Source: Fen731 sp964481885
GTDB lineage: Bacteria; Actinomycetota; Humimicrobiia; Humimicrobiales; Humimicrobiaceae
Assembly: GCA_964481885.1 (NCBI GenBank)
Contig: CAYZUS010000006.1
Coordinates: 1 to 64,000, forward strand
Length of the DNA: 64,000 nucleotides
Direction: 5' to 3'
Each line of letters begins with the position of its first letter. Within the stretch, counting starts at the first letter, position 1. Below are positions 1 through 7,890 of the stretch, piece by piece. The notes below the pieces were generated by a model that saw only the letters and a list, made by a program, of their open reading frames with translations, was not told the DNA's origin and did no database searches. The translations under genes and the position numbers were made by a program.

Positions 1-72
1 ATTTCAGTATTCCAAGTATTTCAGTATTCCAAGTATTTCAGTATTCCAAGTATTTCAGTATTCCAAGTATTT
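1..72. repeat. 17-bp tandem repeat, four copies
   Basis: Four head-to-tail copies of a 17-bp unit (atttcagtattccaagt) occupy positions 1-68 without a mismatch, followed by a partial fifth copy. The array runs off the left edge of the window, so the true copy number is unknown. No coding potential is evident. It lies downstream of panC, in the tail of the leftward operon. Confidence 0.95.
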
Positions 73-227
73 TTATTGTGCCAAAATTTTTTAATGTGCC
101 AAAATTTTAAAATATCCTGTGGCCGCAAAATTATCCCTCGGTTTGGAATTTGTGCTGTGGCCTGAAAATTACCCTGCAGTTTGAGATCTGCCCCAAATTT
201 TGGATCCTTCGTTGTGGCCGGAAGCTT
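73..227. repeat. degenerate short repeats downstream of panC
   Basis: Two copies of tgtgccaaaatttt lie at 77-90 and 95-108. A longer imperfect unit beginning ctgtggcc, followed by gaaaattacc-like sequence, occurs at 117 and again at 155 (38-bp period), with a third fragment near 212. The block looks like decayed tandem repeats adjoining the 17-bp array. No gene is seen here. Confidence 0.6.
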
Positions 228-1145
228 TCAAATTGTTTGTAAATTTTTCTGTGTCAAGCTGCCGGCATCTAAAACAGTATTATCTATGAGTCTGGTGCTG
301 CCAATCCGAACCGCACAGGCAATAAGAAGATCGCCGCCGGAGCTTTTAAAATCATGCTCTTTTATGCTCGTTAAGATTTCAAGGGTTTCCGAATCCCGGA
401 AATCAAAATAGTCAACCTTTGAAACGAAGGGGTTTCCATATAGTTTTTCTAAAACAGTATTGCGTATTGTTTCCAGGTCTGCATCACCTTTCCTGGTTAA
501 GCTTTCTGCCAGGTTCAGGCATTCGGCCAGGATAGTTGCATTTTTTCTTTCATTTACAGATAAATATTTATTTCGGGAACTCATCGCGATACCGTCTTCT
601 TCCCGTACAATAGGGCAGCCCACAATCCAAAGCGGGAAATTCAGGTCCTCCACCATTTTTTTTATTATCAGATATTGCTGATAATCCTTCAAGCCAAAAT
701 ATGACCTGTGCGGAAGTGTGATATTAAACAATTTTGCAACAACGGTGCAAACCCCTTCAAAATGCCCCGGACGAAAACTGCCGCACATAACAGAATCAAT
801 ATCCCGGACTTTTACTGAAGCCTTAAAACCTTTGGGATACATCTCCCGGGCTGAAGGAATGAAAACATAATCCGTGCCGGCAGTTGCAGCTAATTTCTGA
901 TCCCGTTCAAAATCTTTAGGATATTTTTCATAGTCTTCACCTTCGCCAAACTGTGTAGGGTTTACAAAAATGCTTAAAATCACTTTTGAACAATCCTTTT
1001 TTGCTCTCTCTATAAGGCTGACGTGCCCTTCATGCAGGTAGCCCATGGTAGGAACAAAACCAATTATGTGGCCTTGTTTTCTTAAAGAAAGCGAGGTCTC
1101 CTGCATTTGTTTTGCTGATTCTATAATTTCCATTGCTTTCTGCAC
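228..1145 (-). CDS. panC: pantothenate synthetase
   Basis: Pantoate-beta-alanine ligase, the last step of pantothenate synthesis: ATP-dependent condensation of pantoate with beta-alanine in the cytoplasm. The 305-residue protein is slightly longer than the usual ~280. The nucleotidyltransferase HxGH signature is seen as HEGH at residues 38-41 within VPTMGYLHEGH, and the second ATP-binding motif (normally KMSSRN-like) appears as MSSRNKYL near residue 188. It lies 19 bp downstream of the DUF2520 gene on the same strand, so the two are probably co-transcribed. panB and panD are not in the window. Family assignment is firm. Confidence 0.96.
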   Translation of the reverse strand: MQKAMEIIESAKQMQETSLSLRKQGHIIGFVPTMGYLHEGHVSLIERAKKDCSKVILSIFVNPTQFGEGEDYEKYPKDFERDQKLAATAGTDYVFIPSAREMYPKGFKASVKVRDIDSVMCGSFRPGHFEGVCTVVAKLFNITLPHRSYFGLKDYQQYLIIKKMVEDLNFPLWIVGCPIVREEDGIAMSSRNKYLSVNERKNATILAECLNLAESLTRKGDADLETIRNTVLEKLYGNPFVSKVDYFDFRDSETLEILTSIKEHDFKSSGGDLLIACAVRIGSTRLIDNTVLDAGSLTQKNLQTI

Positions 1146-1164
1146 TTATTCCAAACTGCCCGTT

Positions 1165-2091
1165 TTATGACAATATCTTTATAAATTCTTCCAGTGTTTC
1201 TTTGCTGATCCATCTGTTGTCAAATGCCAGCATTGCCGTTTCCCGGCCCATCACTTTGTATATATCTTCCTGCCCGGGTTTCATAAAAATTTTAAATTTT
1301 TCCATGTGTTCTTTTATGGTACCCGTGTCCCCTCTTGCAATGGGTCCCGTTAGCGCTTTTTGGGAACCCATATTTTTTATGTTTGCAACTGTTCCTTCTA
1401 TCAATCCTACAAGGCCACTAAGAGAATCTTCGGGTTTAATTCCGATGCTTTCATGAATTTTGACGGCGTAATTAATCAGGCTTACGAGATAGTTAGACGC
1501 AACGCATGCTGCTGCATGATAAATTGATTTTTTGCTGTCATCAACCTCTACTATTTTGCCTCCCATTTTATTAATAAAAAAATCAATGAACTCTTTCGTT
1601 GTTTTATCTTTATTTTCCGGATAAGTGACTCCGTAAACAGTTCCCGGCAGGGTTGATATTGAGTTTTCAATCGAGGCAAATGATTTGATTGGATGTATTG
1701 AAGCAGTAAAGCCGCCTGCCTTCGCTACCGACGACAGGATTTTTAATGATTTTGCACCGCTGAAGTGTATAAATAACTTGCCTTTTATTATATCGGGATC
1801 TGCTTTAACGATTTCTGTTGTGACTTTTTCTATCAGGTCGTCGGGTGTGGTTATTAAAATACAATCTGCAAGTTCTAAACATTTGGTGTTTTCAGTAATA
1901 AAAACAAGACTTTCTGCTTTTTTACCAAGGATTTTTGCAGCTCTTTCCTGGGAAAGTTTGCTTGCAGTAGAAATTGCTGCAAGTTTTATTTCTGGGATAT
2001 TTGCGTTTAAAATTGCAGATGCAAAAGTTGTTCCAACCCGGCCTGCCCCGATAATACAGATTTTCCTGGTTTTTATTTTTGTATTAGCCAT
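1165..2091 (-). CDS. Rossmann / DUF2520 domain dehydrogenase, possible ketopantoate reductase
   Basis: The 308-residue protein has an N-terminal NAD(P)-binding Rossmann fold (GAGRVGTTFASAI near residues 16-28) and a C-terminal DUF2520 helical domain with the conserved HPIKSFAS segment near residue 137 and HAAACVASNYL in the middle. DUF2520 proteins often neighbour pantothenate genes, and a non-PanE ketopantoate reductase type (PanG) has been described; I recall that it belongs to this family but cannot verify it here. Since it directly precedes panC and no PanE is seen, conversion of ketopantoate to pantoate is a reasonable inference rather than an observation. Confidence 0.8.
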   Translation of the reverse strand: MANTKIKTRKICIIGAGRVGTTFASAILNANIPEIKLAAISTASKLSQERAAKILGKKAESLVFITENTKCLELADCILITTPDDLIEKVTTEIVKADPDIIKGKLFIHFSGAKSLKILSSVAKAGGFTASIHPIKSFASIENSISTLPGTVYGVTYPENKDKTTKEFIDFFINKMGGKIVEVDDSKKSIYHAAACVASNYLVSLINYAVKIHESIGIKPEDSLSGLVGLIEGTVANIKNMGSQKALTGPIARGDTGTIKEHMEKFKIFMKPGQEDIYKVMGRETAMLAFDNRWISKETLEEFIKILS

Positions 2092-2098
2092 GATTTGC

Positions 2099-3211
2099 TT
2101 AAGAAATACGAATTGGCATGAGCAAATAGAGAATGTCCTCGTTTTTCAGGGACTTGATCATCACCGGCTTTAAAGGCTCAACAATATTAAAGGTTATTTT
2201 ATCGTCCTCGATAACACTCAGCCCTTCCTTTAAAAAATCAGGGTCAAATGCTATTTGTATGTTCTCTTCGCCGTAACTCACAGGAAAATCTTCGCTGGAG
2301 CTTCCTACTTCCCTTATGTTCATTGACACTACAATACGGCCGTTTTCAAAATCAAGCTTAATAGGAATATTGTCCTGGGATATTGATGAAATCCTGTTTA
2401 CCACATCGTACATTGTGTTTTTGTTTATTATTATACTGTGAACAAAGCTTTGTGGAATAAGCTTTTCATAGTCCGGGAATTTGCCCGAAAGCAGCCGTGA
2501 AATAATCAGTGTTTTAACTTCTTTCTCTGAGTCAAGAACAAAACTTATCTGGTTTTCTTCGATATTGATATCTATATCCCCGTCACTGGAATCACTTTTG
2601 GTTATATTGTCAAGAACTTTGGATGGAACAATTACTTTAATAGGGTCCCCGTCAAAATCCACCCTGCTTGCTGCCAGAGCCAGCCTGTAGCTGTCTGTTG
2701 CCACCAGTTTAATATTGTTTTTTGAAAGGTCTATTAAAATTCCTGTCAGGGCGGCCCTGCTTTCGTCAGTTGAGCTTGATTTCTGGACTTTGGAAACAAG
2801 GTATTTAAAATTTTTTAATTTTATTTTTAACGGGCTTTGTTTTTTAATTTCTGGAAATTGCGGGTATTCTTCCAAAGAAAAGGTGTTAAGTTTAAATGTT
2901 GCATTCAGGCAGTTTACTTTCAGCTCATTTGTTTCCTTTAACAGCTCAAGCTCCACTTTTGCTTCCGGAAAACTTTTTAAAACATTAACAAGTATTTTGG
3001 AGGGCACAATTACACTGCCGCTTTCAATTACATTTACTTTTATGCTGCTTTTAATGCTTGTTTCAAGGTCAGTGCCGTAAATATTTAATATTGAGCCTTC
3101 TGTTTCAAGTAAAATTCCAGATAGAATAAAATTGGATATTTTTGGTGACATTGTCCTGTTTATAAATAAAAGCTTGTTAAGAATATCTTCTCTTGTTGTT
3201 TGAAATTTCAT
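2099..3211 (-). CDS. dnaN: DNA polymerase III beta subunit (sliding clamp)
   Basis: Processivity clamp that encircles DNA and tethers the replicative polymerase. The 370-residue length matches the family, and three repeated clamp folds can be followed: N-terminal MKFQTTREDILNKLLF, a middle domain with ATDSYRLALA near residue 172, and a C-terminal domain ending in YLLMPIRIS, the usual LxMPxR-type terminus. It follows dnaA on the same strand after 401 bp, the normal Gram-positive order. Only 7 bp separate it from the DUF2520 gene, so clamp and pantothenate genes may share a transcript. Confidence 0.98.
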   Translation of the reverse strand: MKFQTTREDILNKLLFINRTMSPKISNFILSGILLETEGSILNIYGTDLETSIKSSIKVNVIESGSVIVPSKILVNVLKSFPEAKVELELLKETNELKVNCLNATFKLNTFSLEEYPQFPEIKKQSPLKIKLKNFKYLVSKVQKSSSTDESRAALTGILIDLSKNNIKLVATDSYRLALAASRVDFDGDPIKVIVPSKVLDNITKSDSSDGDIDINIEENQISFVLDSEKEVKTLIISRLLSGKFPDYEKLIPQSFVHSIIINKNTMYDVVNRISSISQDNIPIKLDFENGRIVVSMNIREVGSSSEDFPVSYGEENIQIAFDPDFLKEGLSVIEDDKITFNIVEPLKPVMIKSLKNEDILYLLMPIRIS

Positions 3212-3612
3212 GTGTCGCCTTTCTTAATGAAGATAATTAAAAATCAAAATTTTTATAAATACCGGATTCTTATATCAGTTTAAATCAGTCTTTAATTCCT
3301 CATACTATTATATAATTATTTGAATTTAAATATATAGTAGTATTAGTAAGCGCTGTTGAAAGTGTTTATAAATATAAAAACACAGCTGTAATAATACCAA
3401 ACCTGATTTATTTAATGTCAGCAAAACAGTTAAGGCCTGTTAACAAAAGACCTGTTTGTTAACAGGCCATCTTGTAAAACACAAAGACTGACAGATTTGG
3501 ACAGTTATTAGTTTAGTTATTAATAGGTTTAAGCAGAGTTATTAACACATTAAAAACCCCGGCAGATAGTTGCTCGCAAAAAACCGGATAAATAATAATA
3601 AAAAGCAAATAA
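3212..3612. other. dnaA-dnaN intergenic region, possible second origin element
   Basis: The 401-bp spacer contains a perfect 14-bp inverted repeat (annotated separately) and an AT-rich stretch at 3240-3360. A DnaA-box-like 9-mer TTATTAACA occurs at 3539-3547, identical to one in the cluster upstream of the dnaA operon. In bacteria with bipartite origins (for example Bacillus) the dnaA-dnaN spacer carries DnaA boxes. Only one good match is seen here, so an origin role is weakly supported. The dnaN promoter should also lie here. Confidence 0.4.
3434..3468. promoter_or_regulatory. perfect 14-bp inverted repeat between dnaA and dnaN
   Basis: Arms ggcctgttaacaaa (3434-3447) and tttgttaacaggcc (3455-3468) are exact complements around a 7-nt loop. 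No T-run follows on the minus strand, so it is not a classical terminator of dnaA. It could be an RNA hairpin shielding or attenuating the dnaA-dnaN transcript, or a dyad for a DNA-binding protein. Confidence 0.75.
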
Positions 3613-4962
3613 TTACAATAAAGACTTTATCTTTATTGTAATCTCTTTAACATGTTTATATACGTCGCTTTCTTTCGAGATAAGCTCAGAAATTTTTGTT
3701 ACTGCGTAGATGACTGTAGCGTGATCCCTGTTTCCGACACATTTCCCTATTGCAGGAAGAGAGTCGCTGGTAAGGTCCCTGCAAAGATACATTGCGATAT
3801 GTCTGGCACGCGCAATGTACTGGCTGCGCTTGTTACCAATTAAAACATTTATCGGAATTGAAAAATATTTTGAAACCTCTTTTATGATGGACTGGCTTGT
3901 TATTTTATATTCCCTGTCATCAGGCATCATGTCTTTTAAAATGTTTTTGGCCATATCAAGGTCAGGCGGTGGTCCGGTAAGAGAAGAAAAGGCAATAATT
4001 CTTGTGACCGCACCCTCAAGCTCCCTGATATTAGATGTTATTCTCTCAGCGATGAGAGTTACTATTTCGTCAGGTATTGTAATTTTTTCACGTTCTCCAT
4101 ATTTTTTTAAGATTGCAATTCGAGTTTCAAGATCAGGCGGCTTTATGTCTGTTACAAGTCCCCAGTCAAATCTTGAACGCAGTCTTTCTTCAAGTGAGGA
4201 AAGCTCTTTTGGTGGCCTGTCGCTGGAAAGGACAATCTGTTTGTTTGTGCCGTGTAAAGCGTTAAAAGTATGAAAAAACTCTTCCTGGCTGGCTTCCTTT
4301 TCTTCAAGGAACTGTATGTCGTCTACAAGTAATATATCATTATTCCTGTAACTCTCCTTAAACGTATTTACGGTTTTATACCTTACAGAGTTGATAAAGT
4401 CATTTAAAAATGTTTCAGATGAAACATATTTAATTACCAATCCACTGTGATGCTTTAAGACATATTGTCCAATTGCATGAAGAAGATGTGTTTTTCCCAG
4501 TCCTACACCGCCGTAAATAAATAAAGGATTGTAAGCTTTTCCGGGTTTCTCGCTTACTGCAAGGGCCGCAGAGTATGCAAAACGGTTTCCGCTTCCTTCC
4601 ACAAAAGAATCAAAAGTATATTTATAATTAAAATTTATGGGAGAAACCTGATTTGCTTTATTATCTGAGGGGTGCGCTTCCCTATCCGGCAAATCTTCTG
4701 CCCTTCCTGCAGTTGACGCCTCAATTATTATTTTTAATTTGGCAGAGGGGTCTATTATTTTTTGGATTGAATCTGTCAATATGGCAAGATACCTGGTTTC
4801 GATCCATTCTTTCGTAAAAATACTGTGAACTGAGACTGTAAAAGTGTTTTTTTTAAAAGACACAGGCTTGATGGGCGCAAACCATGTTTTAAACGTAGGT
4901 GTATTTATGCTACCCTTGGCATTTTCGAGAACATTTTTCCATAAAGAAATAACATCATTCAT
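3613..4962 (-). CDS. dnaA: chromosomal replication initiator DnaA
   Basis: AAA+ ATPase that binds DnaA boxes and opens oriC. The 449-residue protein shows all four domains: N-terminal domain I (WKNVLENAKG...WF), a short linker, the AAA+ core with Walker A GGVGLGKT at residues 151-158 and Walker B LLVDDIQFL, and a C-terminal helix-turn-helix with the signature GNRDHATVIYA near residue 420. It starts 9 bp after the upstream ATPase/winged-helix gene ends, so the two are almost certainly co-transcribed. A parS-like 16-mer lies within the coding sequence at 4411-4426. Confidence 0.99.
   Translation of the reverse strand: MNDVISLWKNVLENAKGSINTPTFKTWFAPIKPVSFKKNTFTVSVHSIFTKEWIETRYLAILTDSIQKIIDPSAKLKIIIEASTAGRAEDLPDREAHPSDNKANQVSPINFNYKYTFDSFVEGSGNRFAYSAALAVSEKPGKAYNPLFIYGGVGLGKTHLLHAIGQYVLKHHSGLVIKYVSSETFLNDFINSVRYKTVNTFKESYRNNDILLVDDIQFLEEKEASQEEFFHTFNALHGTNKQIVLSSDRPPKELSSLEERLRSRFDWGLVTDIKPPDLETRIAILKKYGEREKITIPDEIVTLIAERITSNIRELEGAVTRIIAFSSLTGPPPDLDMAKNILKDMMPDDREYKITSQSIIKEVSKYFSIPINVLIGNKRSQYIARARHIAMYLCRDLTSDSLPAIGKCVGNRDHATVIYAVTKISELISKESDVYKHVKEITIKIKSLL
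4411..4426. promoter_or_regulatory. degenerate parS-like site inside dnaA
   Basis: TGTTTCAGATGAAACA matches the parS consensus TGTTTCACGTGAAACA at 14 of 16 positions. The two mismatches are the central CG, which most ParB proteins require. It lies on the opposite side of the putative origin from the two perfect parS sites. Coding constraint or chance could explain it. Confidence 0.3.
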
Positions 4963-4971
4963 TGGACTATA

Positions 4972-5877
4972 TTAGAAATTATTTGAATAATATTCAAGAT
5001 ATTTTTTACCCATTGCAGTTAATCTTCTCTTCCCTGCACCGGTAAGCATAAGCAGACCCGCCCCTTCAAGAATCATTAGTTCCCTGAAAGATGTCGCAAG
5101 GCTTAAGCTGAGTTCTTTGGAAATTTTCGAAGGTCCCGTTTCCTCCAGCTCAAGGAGCAAAGAAAGAATTTTTGTCTGCCTTATGGAAAGTTTCAGGTTT
5201 GCAAAATTATCAAAGAGCTGCTTGTCCGCAAGAGCCTCACTTTTTGGCTTATTTCCGGGAATCTGAGTCCCTGAATTCTCATTTAGTGTATTTTTAATAC
5301 CGCCTGCCTGCTCAGGGCCAGATTTCAAAAAATTACTATCCTGTATGTTTTTAAAAATTTCACCAGACGACTCAAGCCTTAAAGAAACAACTGTTCCTGA
5401 TCTGATATTGTCTTCAACGTCCATGCTTCCGCCGGAAAAAACAATAACTTCTTTTACTATTGGTAATCCGGATCCTACGCCTCTGATGTATTTTTTCATG
5501 CTCTGGGTCGCCGATGTAAATCCCGGAAAAAATATTTTTTCTTTGTCTGTAATTCCCGGTCCCTGGTCGGAGATAAGAATATGGTTACCGTTTGCCATTA
5601 TGGTTATAATAATTTCTTTAAATTTTGCATGAATAAGGTTCTCGACAATTTCTTTTAGTACCGTATACGGGATTTTTCCACCAAGCTCATGTGAGAAAGC
5701 ATATATTTTTTGTGGGATTTCATCTATAAACCCCTGTATGGTGTCATGGCTGTAATCTATAATTCTTGGAATACTTCTCATGTTGTCATATACAGCTATC
5801 CTGCTCATTATTGGCAAAACAATACTGTTTTCAATAGAAACATCGCTATTATGTTCAAAATGCGGAAAGTTTTCCAT
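4972..5877 (-). CDS. GHKL ATPase with C-terminal winged helix, dnaA-linked
   Basis: The 301-residue protein has a histidine-kinase-type (GHKL) ATP-binding domain at about residues 60-170: N-box EIVENLIHA with N80, G1 box DQGPG at 104-108 and G2 box GVGSGLP at 133-139. There is no receiver or dimerisation/His-phosphotransfer domain. A polar linker (about 170-215) leads to a helical C-terminal segment (about 217-300) that resembles a MarR-like winged helix (KISKELSLSLATSFREL). This resembles an anti-sigma-type ATPase fused to a DNA-binding domain. It is the first gene of the dnaA operon, between the putative oriC and dnaA, so ATP-dependent control of dnaA or origin activity is an attractive inference. 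No precise function is recognised. Confidence 0.75.
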   Translation of the reverse strand: MENFPHFEHNSDVSIENSIVLPIMSRIAVYDNMRSIPRIIDYSHDTIQGFIDEIPQKIYAFSHELGGKIPYTVLKEIVENLIHAKFKEIIITIMANGNHILISDQGPGITDKEKIFFPGFTSATQSMKKYIRGVGSGLPIVKEVIVFSGGSMDVEDNIRSGTVVSLRLESSGEIFKNIQDSNFLKSGPEQAGGIKNTLNENSGTQIPGNKPKSEALADKQLFDNFANLKLSIRQTKILSLLLELEETGPSKISKELSLSLATSFRELMILEGAGLLMLTGAGKRRLTAMGKKYLEYYSNNF

Positions 5878-5925
5878 AAAAAATCAATAATTATAAAATA
5901 CAGTCAATAAGTGTTCATTAAACAA

Positions 5926-5963
5926 TATTGTTATTAATCAATACTATTGTTATTAATTAATAC
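5926..5963. repeat. 19-bp AT-rich direct repeats in the origin region
   Basis: Two contiguous copies, tattgttattaatcaatac (5926-5944) and tattgttattaattaatac (5945-5963), differ at one base. They lie just upstream of the dnaA operon and may be part of the duplex-unwinding element or iteron-like protein-binding sites. Confidence 0.85.
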
Positions 5964-6172
5964 TATATATTGTAATATTAGTTAAAAGTAATGTTACTAA
6001 AGCACTTCAAAAATTATAAAATAAAAACAATTATTTTTCAATTTTTATTATTTCAATATTTTCAATTCTTTTCAAAAATTTAAGTTTTCAACAGTGATAA
6101 ATATTGTTTATTTATCTTAAAAATGAGAACTAAAAGAAATAACTCAACCCTTATACAGCGGCATTTTTTAAG

Positions 6173-6214
6173 TTATTAACAATATTTTCCACAATTGTTA
6201 ATAACTGTGTAAAA
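6173..6214. promoter_or_regulatory. cluster of four DnaA-box-like 9-mers
   Basis: TTATTAACA (6173-6181), TTTTCCACA (6185-6193), the complement of TTATTAACA (6196-6204) and the complement of TTTTACACA (6206-6214) are each one mismatch from TTATNCACA. Two boxes face each way. The dense packing beside an AT-rich tract is the strongest origin signal in the window. Confidence 0.65.
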
Positions 6215-6300
6215 TATAAAAAATCTGTGTTGAGAATTTGTGAAAAGCTAAAATAATGTTTCCAAAAATAATTCGAAAAGAACATATGTTTGGTTTTAAC

Positions 6301-6938
6301 TATAATAAAACTATAAGAAAATAATAAGATAAAAAATATGTACAAAAAAAAACTATTGTTTTTATCAAGCAGGCTGGAAATTTTCAGGCCGGGTAATTCC
6401 AGTTTTTTCAATACCGGGGAAATGCCAGCAAATTCGCTATAATTAAACTGTTCCTTTAACATTTACAAAAATAATTCCTCAGAAATACATTTAAAATTAT
6501 TTTTAAAATATCATTATAGGGAAATAAATATTTGTTTTTATTGGGATTGTGTCAATAGAATGTATTTGTTCGGCTCAAAAAAATTTACTATAAACAAAGA
6601 TCCTGTTTTTTTAAAAAACAAATGTGGCAAACATTGAGCAAGGCGGCGCTGGTTGTTGGAGCCGGTTATTTTAGCTATTTATAAATATTATTGGTTTAAT
6701 GCACTTTTTATGTAGATTCTTTTTTTTTGTCCGAATTACAATTATAAGAATGTTAAGAATATTAGAAATTTTGTATTATCTGTTTTAATAAAAAATGGTA
6801 ATATGGGTATTCTTAAAAGACAATTTTAAAAGAAGATAATTTTGAATTTTAATACAATATTACTTCCGGGCTGCTCAAGGCTGTTAATATTAACTAATGT
6901 GCAGCAAAAATATTTCTACAGTTAAAAAATTAAAAAGC
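6301..6938. other. AT-rich spacer between oriC and the rpmH promoter
   Basis: No credible gene, RNA or strong repeat is seen. The only long open frame nearby (minus strand, 6151-6462) lies across the DnaA-box cluster and has a composition typical of translated AT-rich spacer. Confidence 0.6.
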
Positions 6939-6967
6939 TTGATATCAATATCAAGAATAGGTATAAT
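6939..6967 (+). promoter_or_regulatory. sigma-70-type promoter of the rpmH operon
   Basis: TTGATA (6939-6944) and a perfect TATAAT (6962-6967) are separated by exactly 17 bp. The -35 hexamer lies within a small palindrome (cttgata-tcaa-tatcaag, 6938-6955) that could be an operator. The predicted start of transcription is about 45 bp upstream of rpmH. Confidence 0.8.
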
Positions 6968-7017
6968 GTCAGTTTTAGTCACTAATTACAATTAAAGGAT
7001 AAATTGAAAGGTATATT

Positions 7018-7152
7018 ATGAAACAGACATTTCAACCCAATCAAAGGAAAAGGAAAAAAACCCATGGGTTTAGGGAAAGAATGAGCACAAAAGGTGGCAG
7101 AAAAGTTATTGCAGCAAGAAGGAAAAAAGGCAGGAAAGTGTTAACAGCTTAA
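7018..7152 (+). CDS. rpmH: 50S ribosomal protein L34
   Basis: A 44-residue, highly basic protein with the L34 signature: MKQTFQPNQRKRKKTHGF at the start and a C-terminal GRKVIAARRKKGRKVLTA segment. It is a small protein of the large ribosomal subunit. Position and length are exactly as expected, first in the rpmH-rnpA-yidD-yidC-jag string and beside the origin. A GAAAGG ribosome binding site lies about 8 nt upstream of the ATG. Confidence 0.98.
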   Translation: MKQTFQPNQRKRKKTHGFRERMSTKGGRKVIAARRKKGRKVLTA

Positions 7153-7253
7153 GCTAATTGAAATTGTCCGGTACCATCGCTTTTGATGATTAATTTTGAT
7201 GATTTAATTAGAGTAATAAATACTTTTATTGATAAAAAACAAGGATTATAATA

Positions 7254-7586
7254 ATTAAAATAGAGACCATTAAGAAAAAGAAAGATTTTGATGATCTTTT
7301 TAAAAAAGGAAGATATTCAGTCTGTAATTATTTTAAACTGATAGCTCTTCAGAATTATAATGAAAGTAATGATGTCAGGTTCGGATTTGCAGTTAATAAA
7401 AAGTATGGAAACGCCGTTAAGAGAAACAGAATTAAAAGACAGCTCAAAGAAATATTAAGAAGCATTAATAAAAATACCATAAATAATATGGATTTTGTTA
7501 TAATTGTGAAAAATGAGATAGCGGATTTAAAATTTTCGGAAATTAAAGAAGCTGTTATCAGTAATATGAGAAGATTTATGAGATAA
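7254..7586 (+). CDS. rnpA: ribonuclease P protein component, ATT start
   Basis: Protein subunit of RNase P, which matures the 5' ends of tRNAs together with its catalytic RNA (not in this window). The reading frame gives 110 residues with the family pattern: KKKKDFDDLFKKG near the start, then RFGFAVNKKYGNAVKRNRIKRQLKE, the RNA-binding RNR signature. The frame has no ATG, GTG or TTG between the upstream in-frame stop at 7233 and the conserved N-terminus. The best start is ATT at 7254, 8 nt after an AAGGA ribosome binding site (7241-7245); ATA at 7251 is the alternative. It lies 101 bp after rpmH. Confidence 0.93.
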   Translation: MKIETIKKKKDFDDLFKKGRYSVCNYFKLIALQNYNESNDVRFGFAVNKKYGNAVKRNRIKRQLKEILRSINKNTINNMDFVIIVKNEIADLKFSEIKEAVISNMRRFMR

Positions 7587-7657
7587 AAAAGGTTTTCGTT
7601 TTTTAAGTAAAGAAAACTTACGAATCAGATTTTTTAATTTTTCGGTAATAAAGAATA

Positions 7658-7867
7658 ATGAAAAGAATAGCGTTATGGTCGTTGAGGATATATAAGAAGT
7701 TCTTATCCCCCATTCTTCCAAAAAGTTGCAGATTTTACCCCTCATGTTCAGAATATGCAATTGATGCTATTAGTAAATATGGAATATTAAAAGGTAGTAT
7801 TAAATCAATATACAGAATATTAAGATGTAACCCGTTTAATAAAGGTGGTTATGATCCTGTTAGATAA
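7658..7867 (+). CDS. yidD: membrane protein insertion efficiency factor YidD
   Basis: A 69-residue YidD-family protein. It has the hallmark LSPILPKSCRFYPSCSEYA segment with three clustered cysteines and the C-terminal RILRCNPFNKGGYDPV. YidD proteins are small membrane-associated factors that assist YidC and Sec in membrane protein insertion. It lies between rnpA and yidC, as in most Gram-positive bacteria. Confidence 0.97.
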   Translation: MKRIALWSLRIYKKFLSPILPKSCRFYPSCSEYAIDAISKYGILKGSIKSIYRILRCNPFNKGGYDPVR

Positions 7868-7890
7868 ATAAAATCGGAGGTTTTTTTAAT

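Larger units (their letters stand above)
5878..6300. other. putative replication origin (oriC)
   Basis: Very AT-rich, gene-free DNA separates the leftward dnaA operon from the rightward rpmH operon, so transcription diverges from here as expected at an origin. It contains tandem 19-bp AT-rich direct repeats (5926-5963), a long A+T tract (5990-6120) suitable for unwinding, and four DnaA-box-like 9-mers packed into 42 bp (6173-6214). None matches TTATCCACA perfectly. The placement upstream of dnaA and close to parS sites and parAB supports the assignment. GC skew would test it. Confidence 0.7.

Noticed and set aside
6151..6462. 103-residue minus-strand open frame in the origin region
   Set aside because: It spans the DnaA-box cluster, has no ribosome binding site I trust and its F/Y/N/I/K-rich composition is that of translated AT-rich spacer.
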